Assembly: GCA_022014155.1 (NCBI GenBank)
Contig: JAKLLS010000017.1
Coordinates: 1-40,343, forward strand
DNA length: 40,343 nucleotides
Reading direction: 5' to 3'
Origin: Marinobacter sp.
GTDB lineage: Bacteria > Pseudomonadota > Gammaproteobacteria > Pseudomonadales > Oleiphilaceae
Shown here piece after piece: positions 7,245-14,660 of this stretch (position 1 is the stretch's first letter; each line of letters opens with the position of its first letter). A program made the position numbers and the translations under genes. The notes beneath the pieces were generated by a model. It was given only the letters and a program-made list of their open reading frames with translations, was not told where the DNA came from and did no database searches.

Positions 7245-9009
7245 CGCCTCTCACAGTAAAATACCGATAACCATGAAAGAGGTTTGCCTGTTGATTGGAG
7301 CGAAAATCCATTTTTTCCGGAACCGTATCGTGCATACCATGACTAAACAAAAGCATCACAGCCTCTGGCACATCATTCGGGAGATTCTGTCCCTCTACCC
7401 AATCTCTCCAGCGATATGCCATTGAACATTCATTGCGCAAGACCAATCGTGCATGCTTTGAAACAGATGGGTCCGCCGATTCAAATCTACGGATCAAATC
7501 CCTTGCTTCCTCATCGACCTGGTTAAGCCAGCCCCACGACTCATCCAACTCCTCCAGTGCCGTATCCAATCTATCGCGCTCTTGCGCGACCGTCTGCCAA
7601 CGATTCTCGTCAGAATCAGCCAACGCAGCGACTAACCCACTAACTCTCGAATGCAGCCAACCCGGTAACTCGTCCTGAGAACCCTCAAGAATATTCTTTG
7701 CGTGACAATACTCAGCAAATCGTTGGGACTGCCAGTACAGATACAGCATGATATGGGCTCTGAAAGCCTCCTCCGTCAACTCATGCCGGTACTGCCTCAT
7801 GAAGCGCTCATAGTGACGCACTAATCCGAACATCGTGTGGGAGCCCACGACGTAATTAAACTCAAATTGTTGTGCAATTTCGCGATCCGCTTGTGCAAGA
7901 TCATCTATATGAGGGATCGGAACCCCAGCCCGATAGGCTGAGTTATACATACGATGTAAGGCTACCGTGGAAAGTTCTGAGCTTGGCTTCTGGGTGCCAT
8001 CCTCAAGACCACCTCCTACATCCGGACTGATTCCAGGGAATAGTTCCTCCCTCCAGTTGTTATTCAATGTTCCCAAGGTCCGTGAGCGGCGATAGAAACG
8101 ACGTTCATGGGCGGCGACCAAATGTAAAGCTGTTGTGACAGTCGGATGCAAGTCTCCCCCATCGTCCAGAACCGGAGTCAATGGATGCATCCAATCGAGC
8201 GGTCCCATTTCCGGGTGAGTACGATCAACGCAATCAAAGAAACCCGCAAATTCGACAATGACTTCGACATCGTTATATAAAAACTTTTCAGCGGACTGGG
8301 TACATACATTTTCCAACAGGTTCCGGATAAACCGTTTACCTATAGCTGCCCCAAAATCGAACCCGAATACGGAAACCCGAATCGCACGTAATGGTGGCCC
8401 CTCAGCTGACATTACCTCCTCTACTTTGCCGCGAAAGGATCGTTCTGCCATATCTAACCGAGTTGGCGCACCTGACATCAACAAGCTGGCAGCAACGGGG
8501 TTATCACGTATTGGCTCGAATATTTCAGTACCAGCACGAATTGCACCGTTCCGAATCTCTTTAACCCAGCCTTTCCAATCCGTAAAAGAATCCCTAAAGG
8601 TTCTTGAGAATGTTTCGTACCAAGGACGACCACCTCTATTGCTTATCGTATCCTTTCCGGCATCCACCCCAGCCCCTTGCGATTGACCTTCAACTCCAGC
8701 ACCAATCTCGTCAGGGGTACGGCGAGCACCTCCTGCAAGGCCAGAATTAAGGGACACATTCAATTCGGTGCCCAACCCGGAAAAATAAAATCTGTCGAAA
8801 TGCTGCAAACCATTTGACGTATCCGCGCTACGAAATACCGTCCACATCTTAGCTACGTTACTTCTACGATCGCCGTACCTCGTTCCATTTATCTCGCATC
8901 CCATCCCATCAAAAAAGAATCCTAAATTAAGTGTAGAACTGCAGGCCCCCTCTTCTTCGGAACCGCTTACAATTCGCCTGCAGGTATCAACCACTCTTCC
9001 CGATAACAT
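7228..9009 (-). CDS. Tle1/DUF2235-like T6SS cargo protein lacking catalytic Ser and His
   Basis: A 593-residue protein with the DUF2235 layout of Tle1 phospholipase effectors: an N-terminal strand LNLGFFFDGMG, SNVAKMWTVFR, a nucleophile-elbow strand VSVFGF, the Asp-bearing strand VEFAGFFDCV (Asp259), ALHLVAAHE, and the LFPGxxxDVGGG segment. The family GxSxG elbow reads GFDFG here (Asp218 for Ser). The usual His before DVGGG (HSDVGGG) is Ser328. The catalytic Ser and His expected for a lipase are thus absent while the fold signatures remain. It may be inactive, use an Asp nucleophile as some other alpha/beta hydrolases do, or have another role. An AAGGA site lies upstream of the ATG. It overlaps the DUF3304 gene by 23 bp. 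Base composition is AT-richer than the flanks. Confidence 0.8.
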   Translation of the reverse strand: MLSGRVVDTCRRIVSGSEEEGACSSTLNLGFFFDGMGCEINGTRYGDRRSNVAKMWTVFRSADTSNGLQHFDRFYFSGLGTELNVSLNSGLAGGARRTPDEIGAGVEGQSQGAGVDAGKDTISNRGGRPWYETFSRTFRDSFTDWKGWVKEIRNGAIRAGTEIFEPIRDNPVAASLLMSGAPTRLDMAERSFRGKVEEVMSAEGPPLRAIRVSVFGFDFGAAIGKRFIRNLLENVCTQSAEKFLYNDVEVIVEFAGFFDCVDRTHPEMGPLDWMHPLTPVLDDGGDLHPTVTTALHLVAAHERRFYRRSRTLGTLNNNWREELFPGISPDVGGGLEDGTQKPSSELSTVALHRMYNSAYRAGVPIPHIDDLAQADREIAQQFEFNYVVGSHTMFGLVRHYERFMRQYRHELTEEAFRAHIMLYLYWQSQRFAEYCHAKNILEGSQDELPGWLHSRVSGLVAALADSDENRWQTVAQERDRLDTALEELDESWGWLNQVDEEARDLIRRFESADPSVSKHARLVLRNECSMAYRWRDWVEGQNLPNDVPEAVMLLFSHGMHDTVPEKMDFRSNQQANLFHGYRYFTVRGVEVPT

Positions 9010-9487
9010 AATCTCGTGCTTCCTTGCCTTTGATTACCTGAAATTTGGACTGCATCGTCTCACTCCAAAACAGCCTTACCACATTGTCTGGGTATATATG
9101 GACGTGGAGATATTGATCATCACCAGAGCGCTCTGGGACGCGAACCTCCCTGGCCCTATCCTCTCCCCTTACACCAGTATCATATTGATTTTGCGTAACG
9201 CTCAGCCTCCACTGAACTTCAACCCTTTGTTTTTCTACTGCAGCGCAGCATATAACCCCACTTCCCGTTGAATACCCGTTAAACGCGGCAGCATTTCCGA
9301 TCCAGACATCGCCTACAATGGCCTCTGAAATTGGTCGTTCTGTGTGGTTATGCAATATGAATGCAGCATCTTTCGTCGCAAATGACTGGTCCCAGATAAT
9401 TAGGCCAATACACCCGGCCACGAGACTTACTTGCAACCATACGGGCAACGGATCCAGAACCTTGTTCATTAACCAGCGACCAATCAT
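8987..9487 (-). CDS. DUF3304 family membrane-anchored protein, putative Tle1-type immunity
   Basis: A 166-residue protein with one N-terminal membrane segment (VWLQVSLVAGCIGLIIW, about residues 16-32) and a periplasm-facing DUF3304-type domain. Typical features are ILHNHTERPISEA, VGDVWIGNA, a GSGVICCA cysteine pair and VEVQWRL. DUF3304 proteins are commonly found beside DUF2235/Tle1 effectors and are thought to protect against them in the periplasm. Here it comes before the effector and overlaps it by 23 bp, and it overlaps the DUF4123 gene by 4 bp (ATGA), so the genes are translationally coupled. The immunity role is inferred from family and context. Confidence 0.75.
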   Translation of the reverse strand: MIGRWLMNKVLDPLPVWLQVSLVAGCIGLIIWDQSFATKDAAFILHNHTERPISEAIVGDVWIGNAAAFNGYSTGSGVICCAAVEKQRVEVQWRLSVTQNQYDTGVRGEDRAREVRVPERSGDDQYLHVHIYPDNVVRLFWSETMQSKFQVIKGKEARDYVIGKSG

Positions 9488-10350
9488 ATACTCCCCTGTT
9501 CTACCAGCCCGTCGAGTAAATCAACTAATGGTTTATTCATACTAACCGCGCGTTCTGCAAGCTCCTTAACTTCGGCGGATGCTGTTTCTTCATTACCTGC
9601 TGCCATAGCTAAATACACATAAACTCTTCGGTCATCAACGGCCACAATACCTAGGTCGTCAGCTCGATTCAGACAATCCTGCACCCTTTGCCGCTTCATT
9701 ACGCCACTCAAACCACAAAACACCTCTGGTGTTTCCTTGGTAAGGCTGCTAATGAGCGCATCTATCTCTGGGTTGCCCACCAATTCACGCCATAGATCTC
9801 CATCCACTTCCAATGTCCATCCGTCAGAGTTATCAGATTTCGTTGTTAACGGGAATTCAAAGATCGTTCGAAATTCTCCATATTCCAACTTGTAGTTCCA
9901 TGAAACCAAGTTGGCGAAAAGCTCATCGAACCATGAACACTCCACCTGATCTTTCAGTATCTTGATAATTTCCGGGCAGTAGAATCTAAGCAAACGCACT
10001 TCTTGCTCCGGAGAAATACAGCATAATGCCGGAGCTAATTGACGGCTAAGGTGCTCTCCCTCCGAGTACGCCACTATCCATGCCTGGCAGGCACCAGCCA
10101 GGCTGCTGATACTGGCCTGTTTAAGCCTATTTAAATCAAGCTGAATCAACCAAGGCCCCTCGCTGACCAAATGTAGCTGGGTGTCGTCATACACGAGGGG
10201 CCACATCCTTCCTGATACCTGATCCAAAGTCACCGCACGCTCTGTGGGCTCAATGAAAGCAAGTTCTGCAATAACGAAAAAGTTCAGCTTCTCATCCGTA
10301 CTATCAAGCCACTCTCTGGGTACATACTCAATCACGCCTCTAATCTCCAC
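9484..10350 (-). CDS. DUF4123 T6SS adaptor/chaperone
   Basis: A 288-residue protein whose N-terminal half (residues about 20-150) matches DUF4123 adaptors: FFVIAELAF, an EGPWLIQLD strand pair and LRFYCPEIIKIL. DUF4123 proteins (TEC/Tap type) load a specific cargo onto the tip protein VgrG. The gene overlaps vgrG by 11 bp upstream and the DUF3304 gene by 4 bp downstream. The obvious client is the Tle1-like protein two genes on. The C-terminal half, rich in acidic residues and helical, is unassigned and probably cargo-specific. Confidence 0.85.
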   Translation of the reverse strand: MEIRGVIEYVPREWLDSTDEKLNFFVIAELAFIEPTERAVTLDQVSGRMWPLVYDDTQLHLVSEGPWLIQLDLNRLKQASISSLAGACQAWIVAYSEGEHLSRQLAPALCCISPEQEVRLLRFYCPEIIKILKDQVECSWFDELFANLVSWNYKLEYGEFRTIFEFPLTTKSDNSDGWTLEVDGDLWRELVGNPEIDALISSLTKETPEVFCGLSGVMKRQRVQDCLNRADDLGIVAVDDRRVYVYLAMAAGNEETASAEVKELAERAVSMNKPLVDLLDGLVEQGSI

Positions 10351-12418
10351 TTACCATAAGTGATCCATGATCCAGCGCTCTCAACCAGCATTCTTTACAG
10401 ATCTTTGGCAAACTTCGAGATTCCGGCCCGACATTTTGTCTAATCGAGGTTTCCGCCAGCTCAGAAGCGTTCGCGCTTTTGTCACGGTGAGTGCCGAGAG
10501 TCTCAGGCTTTTCCGGATGCTGAGATTGTTGGCCACTCCCCTTACCCGGCGCGCCACCAGAATTGATCTTGATACCCGGACCCGCCAGTGTCACACCACT
10601 CGGATCCAGTTTCAGCAGACTGCCACCGGCGGATATGGTGAGTTCCGCACCCGCGTCCAGCACCACTTTGGTGCCGGCCTTGTGGTGAATTTCGGTGCCG
10701 GCTTCGCTGAGGGTGCCCTTGCCGGATTTCTGGTGGAAGGTGCCACCGATATTCTGGCTGCAGTCGCCGCCGATGGTCTGGCGTTTTTCTCCATCCACGG
10801 TGCAGTGATCGTTGCCTTTGATGTGAGTGAAATCGTTATTCTCGACCGTTCGGTGGCTGTCGTTTCTGATGACTTCGGTGCGGTTGTTTTCCGTCAGCAG
10901 GTCCAGGTCTTTCTGGGCGTGGACATAGATCTGTTGCTGGTCCGCTTCGTCCTCAAATCGCAACTCGTTGCTGCCCTCGCCCTTGTGGGTCTGGGTTTTG
11001 AGGGTGGTGCGTGTCTTATGTTCCGGCAACGCATAGGGCGGTGTGTTGGTGGCATGGTAGGTGCGGCCGGTAATGATCGGTTGGTCCGGGTCCCCGTCCA
11101 GGAAGGAGACGATGACTTCGTGGCCGATTCTTGGCAGTGCCATGAAGCCGTATTGTCCACCGGCCCAGTCCTGGCTGATTCGCAGCCAGGCGCTGCTGTG
11201 TTCGTCGTTCTTGCTGTATCTGTCCCATGGAAAGCGGACTTTTACGCGCCCATGTTCGTCGCAGTGAATCTCTTCGCCTTCCGGGCCGGTGACGATAGCG
11301 ATCTGAGGGCCGTCCATCCGCGGGCGGTGTTGGATCTGTGGGCGCCAGGTGCGGTCCGCCGGGATGGCATTGAAGGCGTTGTGGTAGGTGGTCGCGCCAC
11401 TACCACCCTCTTCTTCCAGGGCCTGGGGCTGCTCGCCGGTGTGACTGATGCTGGTGAACAGCCATTCCCGATTCAGGGCCTGGTTGTCGTGTTCGATGAG
11501 TTCGACTTTGGCGCCCACGGTAAAGTCGGGGCGGTTGCTCTGGCCGTTGGCGGTGGCAGCGTCGTTTCTCAGGGCATCCAGGCGGCTTTCGGTGAACGGC
11601 TGGCCGCTGGCGTCGGCCTTGAAGCGGCCGGGGTATTCGTAGTGCTGGTAGTCTTCCCGGTGCTGGACATCACCAGCCGCGCTGTCGTGCATCAGGGCAT
11701 AAGCTGGATTCCTGAAGGTGTAGTCCTTCATGGCCACGGAAGCGGCCTTGACCCTTTCCCGATAACTGAACTGGAAGATGGCGCTCTGGCGGGTACTGCC
11801 ACCGGCTTTGCCATTGTATTCCGCGGGGTCGAGCCTGGGGGCGTCGCCGTGGTGATCGGCGATGATCAGGGCCGGCTGTTCTTTCCCGTCTACTGAACCG
11901 TGGTGGTAGCGGTAATGCCAGCCTTCCTCGGCGGCCAGTCTCTCTACGAAATCCAGGTCGCTTTCCCGGTGCTGGACGCAGTATTCCCGCTCTTCCGGGC
12001 AGCGTTTGAGGTCGAACACGGTATCAACGATGCCCCGCTCTTCCAGCAGGGTGCGCACGATGGCGTCGGTGCTCTGGGTCTGGAAGATGCGGCTGTTGTG
12101 CATCAGGCCCAGGCGCCACAGCGGGGGCTGGATGATGACTTCGTAGCGGGTGCGGCGGTGGCCGGCATCGCCGCGGGCGAATTCGTTGACCACGCCGGTG
12201 AAGCGTCGCAACGGCGCGCCGTCCTGCCAGATCACCAGGTCCACGGCCTGTTCCAGTACATCGGCTGCCGCGACCGACGGATCGGTGCTGGCCAGCTCGA
12301 GCTTGCCATGAAACAGTTCGGAAAGGGCTTCGGTCAGCTCGAAGCCGACGACGGAAAAGTGATCAGAGGAAAATTCGCCAATGGTGGCGGTGAACTGCAA
12401 TCCGCTTGCCTGGGGCAT
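10340..12418 (-). CDS. vgrG: Type VI secretion tip protein VgrG (TssI)
   Basis: A 692-residue spike protein. The gp27-like N-terminal half runs from FTATIGEFSSDHFSVVGFEL through the YRYHHG and YPGRFKADASG motifs. A gp5-like OB domain follows (EEIHCDEHGRVKVRFPWDR, SSAWLRISQDWAGGQYG, DPDQPIITGRTYH). Next comes the beta-helix needle with short repeats (about 490-610). A low-complexity linker and a 60-residue tail end in KICKECWLRALDHG. There is no enzymatic C-terminal domain, so cargo must be carried non-covalently through the adjacent DUF4123 adaptor. Base composition falls in the last 200 bp of the gene to match the cargo genes. AGGGA precedes the ATG. No hcp, sheath or baseplate gene is nearby, so this is an orphan vgrG island. 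Confidence 0.97.
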   Translation of the reverse strand: MPQASGLQFTATIGEFSSDHFSVVGFELTEALSELFHGKLELASTDPSVAAADVLEQAVDLVIWQDGAPLRRFTGVVNEFARGDAGHRRTRYEVIIQPPLWRLGLMHNSRIFQTQSTDAIVRTLLEERGIVDTVFDLKRCPEEREYCVQHRESDLDFVERLAAEEGWHYRYHHGSVDGKEQPALIIADHHGDAPRLDPAEYNGKAGGSTRQSAIFQFSYRERVKAASVAMKDYTFRNPAYALMHDSAAGDVQHREDYQHYEYPGRFKADASGQPFTESRLDALRNDAATANGQSNRPDFTVGAKVELIEHDNQALNREWLFTSISHTGEQPQALEEEGGSGATTYHNAFNAIPADRTWRPQIQHRPRMDGPQIAIVTGPEGEEIHCDEHGRVKVRFPWDRYSKNDEHSSAWLRISQDWAGGQYGFMALPRIGHEVIVSFLDGDPDQPIITGRTYHATNTPPYALPEHKTRTTLKTQTHKGEGSNELRFEDEADQQQIYVHAQKDLDLLTENNRTEVIRNDSHRTVENNDFTHIKGNDHCTVDGEKRQTIGGDCSQNIGGTFHQKSGKGTLSEAGTEIHHKAGTKVVLDAGAELTISAGGSLLKLDPSGVTLAGPGIKINSGGAPGKGSGQQSQHPEKPETLGTHRDKSANASELAETSIRQNVGPESRSLPKICKECWLRALDHGSLMVSGD

Positions 12419-12469
12419 GTCTTCGGTCCCTGAAGATAAAGTCGTATATTCATTACTCGTCCTGAGTGG

Positions 12470-12490
12470 GCCCGATTATAACGATCGGGC
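12470..12490. promoter_or_regulatory. Inverted repeat over the vgrG -10 box, possible operator
   Basis: Seven-base perfect arms (GCCCGAT and ATCGGGC) are separated by tataacg and span the vgrG -10 element. The position suits a repressor site. No known regulator motif is recognised. Confidence 0.4.
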
Positions 12491-12503
12491 TGACGAATGT
12501 AAC
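12475..12503 (-). promoter_or_regulatory. Putative sigma-70 promoter of the vgrG island
   Basis: On the minus strand a perfect TATAAT -10 box (12480-12475) lies 17 nt from GTTACA (12503-12498, four of six to consensus). This gives a leader of about 50 nt before the vgrG ATG. The -10 sits inside an inverted repeat with GCCCGAT/ATCGGGC arms at 12470-12490. Confidence 0.6.
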
Positions 12504-12588
12504 CCCGGGCATCCCGAGTTGAGAGGTTGACCCCAAACCCATTCTGCTGCACCCTAATCTGGTTTCATAATGCAACCGGAGAACGTCA

Positions 12589-13614
12589 GTGAACGACTAC
12601 AAGAATCATGCAATCGTGCTCAAACAGCGTCCCCAGGGCGAAATCCAGGATGGCGACCTTGTTATGGAAGAACGCCCTGTCCGACCACCCAACGAGGGCG
12701 AGGTTGTGGCCCAGGTCCTGTGGCTGTCACTGGACCCTTACATGCGCCCTCGTATGAACGATGCCAAGGGATATATGGACCCCATTGCCATTGATGAGGT
12801 GATCGTCGGCGAAAGCGTCGCGCGAATCGTGGAATCCCGCTCAGACAAACTCAAGGTCGGCGACCTGGTCACTTGTTATTCCGGCTGGCAGGAATATGTA
12901 ACCTTCCCGGCGGATGCGCCGATGGTTTACAAGATCAATCAGAAAGCCAATGTGCCCCTGCAGACTTATCTGGGCGTGGCGGGCATGCCCGGCCGTACCG
13001 GCTACTGCGGACTGATGTACGTAGGCAAACCCCAGGCAGGTGAAACCGTGGTGGTGTCGGCCGCTTCCGGCCCTGTCGGCACCGTGGTTGGCCAGACGGC
13101 GAAAAAGGAAGGCTGCCGTGTGGTGGGCGTGGCCGGCGGGCCGGACAAATGCGGATTCGTGGTTGAGGAGCTGGGTTTCGATGCCTGTGTCGATTACAAG
13201 GCAGGTAACCTTGAAGAAGATCTGAAAGCCGCCTGCCCTGACGGCATCGACATCTACTTCGAGAACGTTGGCGGCGCCGTAACCCGCGCGGTTGCCCCGT
13301 TACTGAACCCCGGGGCCCGCGTGCCCATCTGCGGTTATGTGTCTGCCTACAATGCCAGTGACATGGCGTCGGTCGAAACACCTTTCCACGTCCTGAAAGC
13401 ATTGGATCCGGTACCCGAGCATCGCTTTTTCCTGGTCACCGAGTGGCAGGACAAGCATCAGGAGATTACCGGTATTCTCGCTGACCGGATTGCCAACGGC
13501 GAACTGACGTATCGGGAGAGCATTGCCGAGGGGCTGGATAATGCCGTTGAGGCGTTCAAGGGGATGCTGAAGGGGCAAAATTTCGGAAAGCAATTGGTTC
13601 GTATTGCGGACTGA
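12589..13614 (+). CDS. NADP-dependent MDR oxidoreductase (CurA / leukotriene B4 dehydrogenase type)
   Basis: A 341-residue zinc-free medium-chain reductase that by family reduces enone double bonds with NADPH. Seen in the sequence: the N-terminal LWLSLDPYMRPRMND motif, the nucleotide-binding VSAASGPVGTVVGQTAKKEGCRVVGVAGG, the ENVGG motif after FDACVDYKAG, and the C-terminal GLDNAVEAFKGMLKGQNFGKQLV. No zinc ligands are present. The start is GTG at 12589, supported by GGAGA about 7 nt upstream; the ATG at 12570 is in another frame. The true substrate is not known. Confidence 0.9.
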   Translation: MNDYKNHAIVLKQRPQGEIQDGDLVMEERPVRPPNEGEVVAQVLWLSLDPYMRPRMNDAKGYMDPIAIDEVIVGESVARIVESRSDKLKVGDLVTCYSGWQEYVTFPADAPMVYKINQKANVPLQTYLGVAGMPGRTGYCGLMYVGKPQAGETVVVSAASGPVGTVVGQTAKKEGCRVVGVAGGPDKCGFVVEELGFDACVDYKAGNLEEDLKAACPDGIDIYFENVGGAVTRAVAPLLNPGARVPICGYVSAYNASDMASVETPFHVLKALDPVPEHRFFLVTEWQDKHQEITGILADRIANGELTYRESIAEGLDNAVEAFKGMLKGQNFGKQLVRIAD

Positions 13615-13629
13615 TCTGATTCAGGGGTT

Positions 13630-13662
13630 GTCGGATTACGCTTACGCTTACGCTAATCCGAC
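13630..13662. repeat. REP-like hairpin with TTACGC triplication
   Basis: A 9-bp perfect inverted repeat (GTCGGATTA / TAATCCGAC) encloses a 15-nt loop. It includes three tandem TTACGC hexamers at 13636-13653. It lies between convergent genes, where REP-like elements and terminators are common. The arm sequence resembles a widespread extragenic palindrome of proteobacteria. No T tract follows. Confidence 0.65.
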
Positions 13663-13672
13663 CTACATTGAC

Positions 13673-14641
13673 TTAGCCTTTTACGTTTAACAGCACTTTG
13701 CCGGTGTTCTTATTGGCGGCCACGTAGGCCATGGCTTCGGCAGTCTCTTCAATGGGCCATTCACAATCAATAATCGGCTCAATTTGCCCGGAACTCAGCA
13801 ATGGCCAGACGTGTCGATAAAGGGCCTGCATAATTTCTCCTTTGACCGCCACCGGTCGTGACCGCAGGGTTGATCCGATCAGGCGATGACGTTTCACCAG
13901 CATCAAGCCAAGATCCACCTCGGCGGACCGCCCGCCCATCAGGCCAATCAGAACGATTCGACCATCCACGTTCAACACTTTCTGGTTCTCGCCAATATAA
14001 CTGCCGCCCACCGGGTCCAGTACCATATCGATGCCACCCCATTTCCGGACCGCATCCACAAACGAGCCGTTGGTGCGATTCCAGATGCCGGTGGCTCCGA
14101 GTTTCTGACAAACAGCCAGTTTTCCATTGTCGCCCGCCGTGGCAAACACCGGATTACCAAACGCTGTCGCCAGCTGAATAACGGCCGTACCCAGGCCACT
14201 GGCGGCCGCGTGGAGCAGGACTTTTTCACCGGGCTGTAATGCCGCCTCCCGGTAAAGATTCAACCAGGCCGTCGCAAACACTTCTGGTACCGCCGCAGCC
14301 TGCCTGAGAGACAATCCCTCCGGAATCGGTAATACCTGAACCGCCGGCACGATCACTTTGGTGGCGTACCCACCACCGGTCAGCAACGCGCAGACTTCGT
14401 CTCCCGGCATGAAGCCGCTCACACCCTCACCAACGTCGGCGATGGTCCCGCTCACTTCCAGCCCCAGAATCTCCGAGGCACCTGGAGGCGGTGGATAAAC
14501 GCCTGCCCTCTGCATCAGGTCAGCACGATTGATAGCGGTCCACTTCACATCAATGCAGACATGACCTTCTGGCAGCTCAGTGGGAGCATCACAGGTCTCC
14601 CAGTTCAGAGCATCACCAACAACCTTGATCGCCTTCATCAT
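13673..14641 (-). CDS. NAD(P)H quinone oxidoreductase, PIG3 type
   Basis: A 322-residue zinc-free MDR enzyme of the QOR/PIG3 family, expected to reduce quinones with NADPH. Visible motifs are WTAINRADLMQRAGVYPPPPG, ILGLEVSG, the dinucleotide site LLHAAASGLGTAVIQLA, DMVLDPVGG and the C-terminal NKNTGKVLLNV. It is the last gene of the glucosylglycerate operon, 19 bp after the DUF3524 glycosyltransferase. Its link to osmolyte metabolism is unclear and it may only share the transcript. Confidence 0.88.
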   Translation of the reverse strand: MMKAIKVVGDALNWETCDAPTELPEGHVCIDVKWTAINRADLMQRAGVYPPPPGASEILGLEVSGTIADVGEGVSGFMPGDEVCALLTGGGYATKVIVPAVQVLPIPEGLSLRQAAAVPEVFATAWLNLYREAALQPGEKVLLHAAASGLGTAVIQLATAFGNPVFATAGDNGKLAVCQKLGATGIWNRTNGSFVDAVRKWGGIDMVLDPVGGSYIGENQKVLNVDGRIVLIGLMGGRSAEVDLGLMLVKRHRLIGSTLRSRPVAVKGEIMQALYRHVWPLLSSGQIEPIIDCEWPIEETAEAMAYVAANKNTGKVLLNVKG

Positions 14642-14660
14642 ATTCGCACGCTCCGGTGGT

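Noticed and set aside
10340-12418. VgrG as a phage tail spike of a prophage
   Set aside because: The VgrG-DUF4123-DUF3304-DUF2235 order is typical of T6SS cargo islands and no other phage gene is present.
10367-12433. Two long plus-strand ORFs (509 and 177 codons) opposite vgrG
   Set aside because: They are antisense to a clear VgrG, have Val/Ala/Gly-rich low-information translations with no recognisable domain, and arise from the stop-poor complement of GC-rich codons.
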